Of a stretch of 64,000 nt of DNA, positions 9,549 through 17,267 are shown one piece after another. Positions within the stretch are counted from its first letter, which is position 1, and the number at the start of each line of letters is the position of its first letter. The notes under the pieces were generated by a model. The model made no database searches. It was not told where the DNA came from and saw nothing but the letters and a program-made list of their open reading frames with translations. The position numbers and the translations under genes were made by a program. Location: assembly GCA_042095055.1 (NCBI GenBank), contig JBELBZ010000005.1, forward strand, positions 1-64,000, in the 5' to 3' direction. This stretch comes from UBA8752 sp042095055. Lineage in GTDB: Bacteria > Bacteroidota > Bacteroidia > Flavobacteriales_D > Sanyastnellaceae.

Positions 9549-11291
9549 TCAGTCACCACAAGGCTGTCCATAAAGAGACAGGAAGACCAGCAAGTCGGCA
9601 GATCCGATCAATCCGTTGCCATCGGTGTCATAAGCGCAACTGCCGCCACCTGAACAATCAAACTCACAAGAGCCGTCATCCAACGTTGCTGCTGCATCAT
9701 AATTCGTAGCATCGCCGTAGGTGCAGCCCTGTGTGCCCACAATCAAGAATTCACAACTGCCGTCATCATCGGTGGCGCTGCCATTGTAATTCTGTGCTTC
9801 GGCATCCGTGCAGCCTGAAATCACACATGAGCCATCGTCATCGGTGGCCAAGGGATTGTAGTTGTCTGCATCCGAGGAAGTACATCCTGGCACCTCATCC
9901 TCATCGCAGACTGAGTCTCCATCTGTATCGTTCAAACAGTTCCCATCACAATCCACCGTGTTGTTGGGATAGCCATCGGGGTAGGTACACAATGAATTGT
10001 CTACAATCACTGCCTGCTCATTGTAATTGCACGCATTGATGTCATCGCAGCCTGCGCAACTCAAGAACTCGCAAGACCCATCGTCAAAATCAGCGAGGGG
10101 GTCGTAGTTACATGCTCCAGCCTCTGTGCACCCGAGGGTCACGACTGGGAAGGTTAGAGATTGATCCGGTTCCTGAATGTTCGAGCCATCGGATGACCTG
10201 TATTGAATGTTGAAGGTCAGATCGACAACACCGTCCGTTGTGAACTGCCCCAACAAGACTTTGCCTTCTGCATCTGGAAAGGCAGCAGGCTCGAGGTTGG
10301 GCAAAATGTACCAAGTGCCACCTACTGCATCGTCGACGACCAAATTGCCCCCCGCTTCGAAAGGAATGAAGTCAACGCCGATGAAGTCTACTGAACCCGT
10401 ATTGTCTTCCGTGCCAATGGTGACCCAAGAATCATAGGGCAGGTTGGGAAAAGACGTGTACAAAATGGGATTGATCGTCGTGGAAAGCGGACCACCGAGC
10501 AGATCCTGATAAAACGACCCTGTCGTGGAAATGGTCAGTGCTGTGTCTTGCAATCCATACACGGCCACCACTTGTGCACCCGGATCATCGAAATTGGCGT
10601 AGACGCGGTAAGTATCAAACCCTGGAGCCGACGTATTCTCCGCCACCAATTCATAAGAGAGGCCTTGGTATTCCGTGATTTCGAGGCCGATTGACAACCC
10701 TGTCTCCTGGAACACCTCCAGGGACGCATCCCGCCATTGAATGTTACAAGTCATGTTCCAAGCGCCCGCGGTGGTCAACTGAGCCAGCAACACCCGTCCA
10801 TCTCCGTCAGGTTGGGCTTGGATTTGGTCTGGAGTGGCAAAAACACTGCCCCCGACGCCATCATTGACATTAAAATCTCCACCAGACTCAAATGAGAGGG
10901 CTCCCGAAGACCAACCTGCTCCTCCCACAGCACCAATGTTGCTTGGGAATGTGGAGTCGTCTTGGCCAAGGGTGATCCATGAATCATAGATGAGGTTGGG
11001 AAATGATGGGTACAGCAGGGGGTTGATGGCATCAGGCGTGTAATTGCCCAAGACGTCCTGGTAAAAGCCAGCAGCGGAAGTAATGCTCAATGCAAATGGA
11101 GCCTCGGCATACAAGGCCTGGGCCAAGTCGGTTGCATCATCGAAGTTGGCATATACCCTGTAGGTTGTTCCCACGGAGGTGGTCGCGACCACTTCGTAGG
11201 TCAATCCTGTGAAGTCAGCTTTGACCGACAATACAGAGAACAGCAAAAAGGCAGCAAGCGAGAAGCGCTGCATGGTCTTTGTTTTTGGCAT
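9549..11291 (-). CDS. Secreted protein with two YRVYANF domains and Cys-rich repeats
   Basis: A 580-residue exported protein with signal peptide MQRFSLAAFLLFSVLSVKA; translation may start at 11291 (MPKTKTMQRF) or at the second Met (11273). The body is two copies (about residues 30-190 and 212-372) of an unrecognised beta-rich domain marked by TYRVYANFDD, GFYQD-LG, SFPNLxYDSWxTxG, FxxGGxxxVxDxVGG and GxVLLxQxTT. Repeats of the form GCTxxxAxNYxxxAxxDDGSC follow, with an Asp-rich stretch DTDGDSVCDEDEVPGC. The last residues are C-x2-DTDGNG-x5-DLLVFLSLYG-x3-C. The neighbouring gene at 7083 carries a third copy of the same domain, so the two are probably paralogues by domain duplication. No catalytic motif recognised. 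Confidence 0.8.
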   Translation of the reverse strand: MPKTKTMQRFSLAAFLLFSVLSVKADFTGLTYEVVATTSVGTTYRVYANFDDATDLAQALYAEAPFALSITSAAGFYQDVLGNYTPDAINPLLYPSFPNLIYDSWITLGQDDSTFPSNIGAVGGAGWSSGALSFESGGDFNVNDGVGGSVFATPDQIQAQPDGDGRVLLAQLTTAGAWNMTCNIQWRDASLEVFQETGLSIGLEITEYQGLSYELVAENTSAPGFDTYRVYANFDDPGAQVVAVYGLQDTALTISTTGSFYQDLLGGPLSTTINPILYTSFPNLPYDSWVTIGTEDNTGSVDFIGVDFIPFEAGGNLVVDDAVGGTWYILPNLEPAAFPDAEGKVLLGQFTTDGVVDLTFNIQYRSSDGSNIQEPDQSLTFPVVTLGCTEAGACNYDPLADFDDGSCEFLSCAGCDDINACNYNEQAVIVDNSLCTYPDGYPNNTVDCDGNCLNDTDGDSVCDEDEVPGCTSSDADNYNPLATDDDGSCVISGCTDAEAQNYNGSATDDDGSCEFLIVGTQGCTYGDATNYDAAATLDDGSCEFDCSGGGSCAYDTDGNGLIGSADLLVFLSLYGQPCGD

Positions 11292-11347
11292 GGTGTTAAG
11301 TTAAGCCAACCCCTGCCAACCTTAGGAATCCAAAAGGGTGATTTTTG

Positions 11348-13003
11348 TCAGTGCCGGGATTGAATCGCCTCTCGGAGCGCTCTCGTGCCCGGGGTCCACG
11401 ACATTTCGTCCCCTCCTTGGTCAAGCTGTTTGGCCAAAGCTTTTCCGAGTTCTACCCCCCACTGATCAAAGCTGTAGATGTTCCAAAAGAGGCCCTCTAG
11501 GAAAATCTTGTGCTCGTGTGCAGCAATCAAAACACCGAGAGAAAAAGCGTCCAACGCCTCTCCCAGCATAAACGTAGAAGGCCTATTTCCCGGAAAACAA
11601 CGGTGTGGCGCAACGGCATCCACTTCAGCTTTGGTCAGCCCCGCTCCTTCCATTTCAGATGTCACATCGTCCATGTCCCGGCCCATGCAGAAGGCTTCAG
11701 CCTGCGCAATGGCGTTGTTGAGCAACAGCTCGTGCATGTGGACATCACCCCCTAAGGGTGCTTTAAAGGCCAAAAAATCCACAGGATGGCCCTGCGTCCC
11801 TTGGTGCAGCAACTGATGAAAGGCGTGCTGGCCATTGGTACCCGGCTCACCCCAAACGACAGGATGCGTGGCCCAGGCCAGCGGCTCACCATCTCTTCCA
11901 ACCGCCTTGCCATTGGATTCCATCTCCGCTTGCTGCAGATAGGCTGGCAACCTGTGCAAGGGCTGTGCATAGGGCAACACTACCCTGCTAGAGTGCCCCA
12001 TAAAATTGACATTCCAAATCTCGATCAATGCCAGATGAAGGGGAACATTGGTCTCCGCACCCTCCGTCTTGAAGTGCACGTCCATGGCCCTGGCTCCTTC
12101 GAGCAAATCAAGAAATGCTTGACTGCCAGAACCGAGCGCAATCGCCAAGCCCACAGGACCCCACAACGAAAACCGCCCTCCAACCCAATTTCCAAATCCG
12201 AAGACCCTGCTGCTGTCAATACCCAGATCAGCTGCGCCCACCACATTTGAAGTGACTGCCGCGATGTGGTGTCCTGCATCTTCTCCCAAGGCGCCTTTCA
12301 GCCACGCCAAGGCACGGCGTGCATTGGCCATGGTTTCTTGCGTCGTGAACGTCTTGGATACCACCACAAGCAATGTACTGGCCGGGTCCAAATCCGCGAT
12401 GACCATGTCCAAATGGCTCGGATCCACGTTGCTTACAAAGCGCACCTCCGTTTTCTCCTCTTCATGAAGGCGTGTGGCAGCTAAGGCCTCGTGGACCATG
12501 ACAGGTCCTAAATCAGACCCCCCAATTCCGATGTTGACCACATGGGTGAAACGGCCACCCCCTTGAGGGGCATAGGCACCCGAGCGAACATCGTCTGCAA
12601 AATCAAGAAATGCACGCCGGGTCTTGAGCACTTCAGGCATGACATCCTCACCGCCCAAACGAAAACCATCCTCTGATCTGCCCCTCAGGGCCATGTGCAA
12701 GACGGCCCGCCCTTCGGTCTCATTGATGGCTTCCCCCCGAAATTGACATTCTACAGCGCTTTTCCAGCCGGCATCTTCTGCCACCCCCCGCAACGCTGAC
12801 CAAGCCATGTTGTCGATGCACTGCTTTGTAAAGTCGAAGCGCCAAGGCAGCCCTTCAGGACTCAAAACCCAACGGTCTAACCTGCCCTCCTCGTTTTGAA
12901 GGTGCTTCAACCCCTTGGATTTCAACCGATCCGCATGCGCCTGAACGGAGTGGCTCTTCGACGATGCGTCAAAATCAAAAGGAGAGAGTCCTGATTCGTG
13001 CAT
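11348..13003 (-). CDS. pgi: Glucose-6-phosphate isomerase
   Basis: Interconverts glucose 6-phosphate and fructose 6-phosphate in the cytoplasm. The 551-residue length matches the long bacterial/eukaryotic PGI type. Visible signatures are VNIGIGGSDLGPVM (sugar-phosphate loop), SKTFTTQETMANA, FGFGNWVGGRFSLWGPVG and GTNGQHAFHQLLHQGTQ with the catalytic His region. It begins nine bases after the aldolase gene ends, on the same strand, so the two form a glycolysis/gluconeogenesis operon. Confidence 0.97.
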   Translation of the reverse strand: MHESGLSPFDFDASSKSHSVQAHADRLKSKGLKHLQNEEGRLDRWVLSPEGLPWRFDFTKQCIDNMAWSALRGVAEDAGWKSAVECQFRGEAINETEGRAVLHMALRGRSEDGFRLGGEDVMPEVLKTRRAFLDFADDVRSGAYAPQGGGRFTHVVNIGIGGSDLGPVMVHEALAATRLHEEEKTEVRFVSNVDPSHLDMVIADLDPASTLLVVVSKTFTTQETMANARRALAWLKGALGEDAGHHIAAVTSNVVGAADLGIDSSRVFGFGNWVGGRFSLWGPVGLAIALGSGSQAFLDLLEGARAMDVHFKTEGAETNVPLHLALIEIWNVNFMGHSSRVVLPYAQPLHRLPAYLQQAEMESNGKAVGRDGEPLAWATHPVVWGEPGTNGQHAFHQLLHQGTQGHPVDFLAFKAPLGGDVHMHELLLNNAIAQAEAFCMGRDMDDVTSEMEGAGLTKAEVDAVAPHRCFPGNRPSTFMLGEALDAFSLGVLIAAHEHKIFLEGLFWNIYSFDQWGVELGKALAKQLDQGGDEMSWTPGTRALREAIQSRH

Positions 13004-13012
13004 GATGGGCTA

Positions 13013-14083
13013 TCAGTCGGCGTTTCGGCCCATGCAGTTCAGGTCATCAAAGGCCTGGGTCAACCGCGTGACGAAAGACTTTTCTCCTTCCCTCAACCAG
13101 ACGCGTGGGTCGTACTTCTTCTTGTTGGGCTGGTCTGCACCTTCAGGGTTCCCGATCTGCGCCTGCAGATAAGGAGACCATTCCTGCACATAGTCGCGAA
13201 CACCGCTCAAGTATGCCCACTGCATGTCTGTATCGATGTTCATCTTCACCGCTCCGTAGGAGATCGCCTCGCGGATTTCCTCTACGCTGCTGCCTGACCC
13301 GCCATGGAACACGAAGTCTACTGGACGGGGACCTGTGCCGTGCTTTTGGGCAATGTGTGCTTGGCTGTTTTTGAGGATCACTGGGGTTAACTCCACGTTG
13401 CCTGGCTTGTACACGCCGTGCACATTGCCAAAAGCAGCAGCCACTGTGAATTGACTGCTCACCGCGCCCAGCTGCTCATAAGCGTAGGCCACTTCTTCTG
13501 GCTGGGTGTACAGGTGCTTGGCGTCCAATTCTGTATTGTCCACGCCATCTTCCTCACCACCGGTCACGCCGAGTTCAATCTCGAGGAACATGCCCAATGG
13601 TGCCATGCGCTTCAAATAAGACACGCACGTGGCGATGTTCTCTTCGATGGGCTCTTCTGACAAATCAATCATGTGGGAAGAGAACAAGGGTGCTCCCGTT
13701 GCCTCGAACTGGGCCTCACCGCGGTCCAAAAGACCGTCAATCCATGGCAACAGTTTCCGCGCACAATGGTCCGTATGCAGCACCACAGGAACGCCGTAGG
13801 CTTTGGCCATTTCATGGACGTGCAATGCCGCGCTCACGCTGCCGTGCACGGCAGCGGCTTGCTGGTCGAGCTTCAGCGATTTGCCTGCATAAAATGCAGC
13901 ACCTCCGTTGGACAATTGCACAATCACAGGTGACCCCACTGAAGCCGCTGTCTCCAGTGTCGCATTGAGCGAGTTGGTGCCGATGATGTTGACGGCTGGC
14001 AGGGCATACCCCCTCTCTTGGGCATCGTCGAAAAGGGCGGCAACTTCCTCTCCATGGAGGACGCCTGAACGGAATCGTGACAT
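13013..14083 (-). CDS. fbaA: Class II fructose-bisphosphate aldolase
   Basis: Zinc-dependent cleavage of fructose 1,6-bisphosphate to two triose phosphates. The start is placed at MSRFRSGVLHGEEVAALFDDA, giving 356 residues, close to E. coli FbaA; the 17 codons upstream are not conserved. Motifs: YALPAVNIIGTNSLNATLE, VVLHTDHCARKLLPWIDGLLD (metal His and catalytic Asp), EIELGVTGGEEDGVDN, and VDFVFHGGSGSS with the second metal His. Cotranscribed with pgi downstream. Confidence 0.97.
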   Translation of the reverse strand: MSRFRSGVLHGEEVAALFDDAQERGYALPAVNIIGTNSLNATLETAASVGSPVIVQLSNGGAAFYAGKSLKLDQQAAAVHGSVSAALHVHEMAKAYGVPVVLHTDHCARKLLPWIDGLLDRGEAQFEATGAPLFSSHMIDLSEEPIEENIATCVSYLKRMAPLGMFLEIELGVTGGEEDGVDNTELDAKHLYTQPEEVAYAYEQLGAVSSQFTVAAAFGNVHGVYKPGNVELTPVILKNSQAHIAQKHGTGPRPVDFVFHGGSGSSVEEIREAISYGAVKMNIDTDMQWAYLSGVRDYVQEWSPYLQAQIGNPEGADQPNKKKYDPRVWLREGEKSFVTRLTQAFDDLNCMGRNAD

Positions 14084-14220
14084 TGTTGAATCGTATTGTA
14101 GCAGCGCGCAAGTTACCCCCGAAGGCCCACCCATCTATGGTGTTCTCCCGGTCTTGAATGAAATGCAATGAACACGTTTTTCAGACGCGACACTTCCGCG
14201 TTCTGAGACCCCGTCAACCA

Positions 14221-14787
14221 TCACGGATTGCCCACCTGACCTTGCTCTAGGGCACCTCCAACTTGGTCCTCTCTAAAAGTGAGCCATTGAGCAGCCAAAC
14301 CGGCTTGTTCTGCCCAGGGGCTTTCGGGATACACTTGCATCAATTCGCTGTACGCTTTCAACGCTCCAAGGGTATCCGTCAATGCCGTTTCACGGGCAAA
14401 GCCCACGCGGAAAATGGCCTGGGGCGCCAACGCACTCCGAGGGAACCCCTCGGCCACGTCAATCCATTGACCCACTGCGGCCTCCGCAGCACCCTTTCCT
14501 TCTAGCAAATCCGCCCTTCGCATCAGAAATAATGGAGCCAAACTGTCCCCTCGAAATCCGTTGGCGAATGCCGCATACTGGCGCAAAAGGCTGCTTGCCG
14601 CTTCCTGAACTTCAGGGGAAGTCCAATCAACATCCGCCTCTTGCTCGAGCATCCCCCGAAACTGTTGTTCTGACGCGGCTATATCCGCCAGCCGAGCAGC
14701 GCGGATCGCGGCCTTTTCACCCGAAGGCTGGCACCCACACACCATCAGCACACACATGCCTCCTATGGCCGCTTTTTGAATGCGCAT
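14221..14787 (-). CDS. TPR-like envelope lipoprotein
   Basis: A 188-residue protein with an N-terminal signal ending in a lipobox-like VCGC, so it is probably a lipid-anchored periplasmic or outer-membrane protein. The rest is alpha-helical with tetratricopeptide-like phrases (DSLAPLFLMRRADLLEGKG, LGALKAYSELMQVYPESPWA), the style of BamD/YbgF-type lipoproteins, but it is shorter than BamD and I do not assign it. Its ATG overlaps the stop of def by one base (TAATG), so translation is likely coupled to def. Confidence 0.7.
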   Translation of the reverse strand: MRIQKAAIGGMCVLMVCGCQPSGEKAAIRAARLADIAASEQQFRGMLEQEADVDWTSPEVQEAASSLLRQYAAFANGFRGDSLAPLFLMRRADLLEGKGAAEAAVGQWIDVAEGFPRSALAPQAIFRVGFARETALTDTLGALKAYSELMQVYPESPWAEQAGLAAQWLTFREDQVGGALEQGQVGNP

Positions 14788-15362
14788 TATCGGACGCTTT
14801 TTGAAGGGTGGCGCATGGGGTAGTCAGCAGGCACTTTTCCTTTGGCAATGTCCTTGAGTTTGCCTTGCAACATGGCCTTGCGCAAAGCAGGAGCATAATC
14901 TGGAATCATCACCCCATCGAGGTGGTCGTTCTCGTGCAGCACAATCCTCGCTGCGATTCCCGAGAGCGATTCTTCCCTGAGCACCCATTGATCGTCGAAG
15001 TACTCCACCTTGACAGAAACAGGACGGGTTACAGGCTCCCTCACCCCAGGTATGGACAAACACCCCTCCTCCATGTCACACTGCTCTTCACTTTCATCAA
15101 ACATCACTGGATTGATCATCACCCGCTTAAAGTCTTTGCACCCCTCATCTCCCTCGTCCCCTTCACCAAATGGAGAGCCGTCCACAACAAACAACCGAAT
15201 GGACCGTCCTACTTGCGGAGCAGCCAGTCCCACACCTTCCGCGCGGTACATGGTTTCCCACATGTTCTCTATCAATTGATCGAGCCCCTCCATTCCTTCT
15301 GTCACCTCTGCCGCCTCTTTGCGCAAGACAGGATCTCCATATGCCACTACAGGTAGAATCAT
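14787..15362 (-). CDS. def: Peptide deformylase
   Basis: Removes the N-formyl group from nascent proteins. All three active-site motifs are present: GVGLAAPQVG, EGCLSIPG (metal Cys) and the HExxH variant HENDHLDG. Start set at MILPVVAYGDPVLR, the usual N-terminus of the family, giving 191 residues. There is an acidic insertion GEGDEGDEGCKD before the second motif. It is divergent from the RibB gene across 48 bp; its own upstream has CAAATTTG four bases before the ATG, one mismatch from the promoter box seen elsewhere in the window. It is followed by the coupled TPR lipoprotein gene. Confidence 0.96.
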   Translation of the reverse strand: MILPVVAYGDPVLRKEAAEVTEGMEGLDQLIENMWETMYRAEGVGLAAPQVGRSIRLFVVDGSPFGEGDEGDEGCKDFKRVMINPVMFDESEEQCDMEEGCLSIPGVREPVTRPVSVKVEYFDDQWVLREESLSGIAARIVLHENDHLDGVMIPDYAPALRKAMLQGKLKDIAKGKVPADYPMRHPSKSVR

Positions 15363-15398
15363 GCGGCAAATTTGCGCCATTCAGAGCACTCCTCCCGC

Positions 15399-15406
15399 TA
15401 CCTTTG
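15399..15406 (+). promoter_or_regulatory. Bacteroidota -7 box of the RibB gene
   Basis: TACCTTTG, then TAAC, then the ATG at 15411. Same box-to-start geometry as ribA at the left edge. No -33 TTG at the usual distance. Confidence 0.55.
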
Positions 15407-15410
15407 TAAC

Positions 15411-16559
15411 ATGAGTCAGCCGCAACGTCCCCTTGACCGGATCGAGGACGCTATTGAAGACATCAAAAACGGAAAGGTGATCATCGTCGTGGACGATGAA
15501 GACCGCGAGAACGAGGGAGACTTTGTAGCCGCTGCCCGTTTTGCTACGCCCGAAATGATCAACTTCATGGCCACCGAAGGCAGAGGGTTGATTTGCGCCC
15601 CTCTGGTAGAGGATCGGTGCGAATCGCTTGGACTTGACCTGATGGTCAGCCGCAACAATGCAGCATACGAGACCCCCTTTACTGTAAGTGTGGACCTGGT
15701 AGGGCATGGATGCACCACTGGAATCTCAGCTGCTGACCGGTCTAAAACCATTCAAGCCCTCATAGACCCGAACATCCAGCCCGATGAATTGGGCCGGCCA
15801 GGACACATTTTCCCACTGAAAGCGAGAAAAGGAGGCGTTCTGAGAAGGGCTGGACACACTGAAGCCGCCATAGATTTGGCCCGGCTGGCTGGACTTGAAC
15901 CTGCTGGCGTCATTGTCGAAATCATGAATGCCGATGGCACCATGGCCCGCCTTCCAGAATTGCTCGACATGGCCGACAAACTGGAGATGCGCATTGTTTC
16001 GATTGAAGACCTCATCGCCTACCGCATTGCAAACGACACCCTCATCCAACGCACCGGACTCCGCGAAATCGTGACCCCCTTCGGCCCGTTCACCTTGCAC
16101 ACTTATCGGCAGACGACTGACGACAGCGAACATTTCGCTTTGACGAAGGGCAAATGGGGGGCCGAAGTGGCAGTCCCTGTTCGCATGCATGCCAGCACCC
16201 CAAACTTGGACATCCTCTTCGACGCTGAGCTGGGCAAAGGACAAACCCTCCAAAAAGCCATGGAAGGGCTGGGTAAAATGGACTTTGGTGCACTGGTCTA
16301 CTTGCAAAAGCCAAGCGTCAGCTGGGCTGATACACTTCAGCGTGTCGCCGAAAACGACAGCGCGCATGAAGCCAGCACAAATGTCAGCGCGGCAGAGGTC
16401 GCAAGGAAACAAGGCCGGGCGTTTGGTTTGGGCGCTCAAATACTGCGGGACTTGGGCATTCAACGCCTCAAACTGATGAGCGATACCGCTACAGTCACAA
16501 AAGGGATGACTTTGTATGGCCTCGAAATCACAGGGGTCATTCCAACGGAAGCACCCTAA
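15411..16559 (+). CDS. ribB: 3,4-dihydroxy-2-butanone-4-phosphate synthase with degenerate GTP cyclohydrolase II domain
   Basis: Makes the four-carbon riboflavin precursor from ribulose 5-phosphate. Residues 1 to about 200 are an intact DHBP synthase: DDEDRENEGDFVAAA (acidic loop), MATEGRGLICAPL, GHGCTTGISAADRSKTIQ, GHIFPLKARKGGVLRRAGHTEA. The remaining 180 residues follow the RibA fold (TPFGPFTLHTYRQ; FGLGAQILRDLGI), but the zinc/catalytic segment that reads HSECLTGDVFGSLRCDCG in active enzymes is here HASTPNLDILFDAELGKG, with no zinc cysteines, and the NNPxK segment near the end is also lost. It should therefore lack GCHII activity. The separate intact ribA at 1-260 supplies it. Start at MSQPQRPLDRIEDAIEDIKNG, 382 residues. 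RibB proteins with a dead RibA-like domain (RibBX) are known in Proteobacteria. Confidence 0.93.
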   Translation: MSQPQRPLDRIEDAIEDIKNGKVIIVVDDEDRENEGDFVAAARFATPEMINFMATEGRGLICAPLVEDRCESLGLDLMVSRNNAAYETPFTVSVDLVGHGCTTGISAADRSKTIQALIDPNIQPDELGRPGHIFPLKARKGGVLRRAGHTEAAIDLARLAGLEPAGVIVEIMNADGTMARLPELLDMADKLEMRIVSIEDLIAYRIANDTLIQRTGLREIVTPFGPFTLHTYRQTTDDSEHFALTKGKWGAEVAVPVRMHASTPNLDILFDAELGKGQTLQKAMEGLGKMDFGALVYLQKPSVSWADTLQRVAENDSAHEASTNVSAAEVARKQGRAFGLGAQILRDLGIQRLKLMSDTATVTKGMTLYGLEITGVIPTEAP

Positions 16560-16586
16560 GCTGAAGGCTCGCAACCCTGCAAAAAA

Positions 16587-16614
16587 AAAAGCCCGGCGGT
16601 GAGGCCAGGCTTTT
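16587..16614. terminator. Bidirectional terminator between ribB and rpmE2
   Basis: AAAAGCCCGGC, short loop, GCCAGGCTTTT, preceded by a run of ten A. Read on the minus strand it ends in ten T after rpmE2; read on plus it ends TTTT after ribB. Confidence 0.85.
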
Positions 16615-16644
16615 CGAAGATCTCGTCTTCAACGAAATGTCTTC

Positions 16645-16899
16645 TTATTTCTTGTGCTTGGCGTAACGCGTGCGGAACTTGTCGATCCGACCTGCAGTAT
16701 CCACCAAGGTGTTCTTGCCTGTGTAGAAAGGATGGCTTGCAGAGCTCACTTCCACCTTGATGATGGGGTACTCGTTGCCATCATCCCACTGCTCAGTTTC
16801 TTTGCTCTCTGCACAGCTCTTCCCGAGGAAGCGCCATTCCGCTGTCAAGTCCTTAAAAATGACCGTGCGGTAATTATCGGGGTGAATTCCTTCTTTCAT
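16645..16899 (-). CDS. rpmE2: 50S ribosomal protein L31 type B
   Basis: Large-subunit protein at the intersubunit bridge. 84 residues starting MKEGIHPDNYRTVIFKDL; contains SASHPFYTGKNTLVDTAGRIDKF, typical for L31. The zinc CxxC motifs of type A L31 are absent, so this is the zinc-independent type B form. Good upstream promoter and downstream terminator make it a single-gene unit. Confidence 0.97.
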   Translation of the reverse strand: MKEGIHPDNYRTVIFKDLTAEWRFLGKSCAESKETEQWDDGNEYPIIKVEVSSASHPFYTGKNTLVDTAGRIDKFRTRYAKHKK

Positions 16900-16917
16900 C
16901 GTGGATGATATCGGCGG

Positions 16918-16948
16918 CAAAAGTACAATGGAAACTCAAACCTCACAA
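16918..16948 (-). promoter_or_regulatory. Promoter of rpmE2 (-33 and -7 boxes)
   Basis: On the minus strand TTG (16946-16948), 20 bases, TACTTTTG (16918-16925). This is the full Bacteroidota consensus, with an 18-base stretch between the box and the ATG. Confidence 0.75.
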
Positions 16949-17267
16949 TGGCATTTCACGGGCGTTTGATCGCAACACGACACCAATACCACCCTTCTGA
17001 AACCAGATAATCAACAGCTCGGGATGGATAAGATTAATCACCAAAATCCACCTCCCACAGTACCTTGCAGCGGTTTTAAGTGAGAAGGCTAGCTCCGGCT
17101 AGCTGAGCATCAAGTGATAATTTGGTTAAGTAATCCCGCGGTGAAACGTCACTGCGGGATTTTCACTTTATAACGACGTTGCTCCCGCGTGGACATCCAC
17201 AGGAGAATGTCGACACCTCAGAAATCCCCGTGCAGGTGATCTCCGAATCCAGCAGACCTTGCTTGAC
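16949..17267 (+). other. Longest gene-free stretch, with an orphan plus-strand hairpin
   Basis: No ORF, tRNA-like fold or recognisable riboswitch was seen. It holds a small inverted repeat (GCTAGC-tccg-GCTAGC near 17090) and a strong hairpin at 17132-17161. No plus-strand gene is available upstream for that hairpin to terminate, since ribB already has its own terminator. It may be a small RNA locus or the leader of the gene at 17268. Confidence 0.4.
17132..17161 (+). terminator. Terminator-like hairpin, orphan
   Basis: AATCCCGCGGTGA, loop AACG, TCACTGCGGGATT (13-bp stem with one G-T pair), followed by TTT on the plus strand. Confidence 0.5.

Noticed and set aside
9549..11291. Type I dockerin and cellulosome-type function
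   Set aside because: A real dockerin has two calcium loops; only one EF-like loop is present, and no cohesin domain is seen in the window.
15726..16574. 282-codon minus-strand frame over ribB
   Set aside because: Fully antisense to a recognised enzyme gene and without motifs.
17080..17170. Possible tRNA or riboswitch in the rpmE2-17268 gap
   Set aside because: No cloverleaf, no GGTTCGA-type arm and no known riboswitch core could be found; only hairpins are supported.
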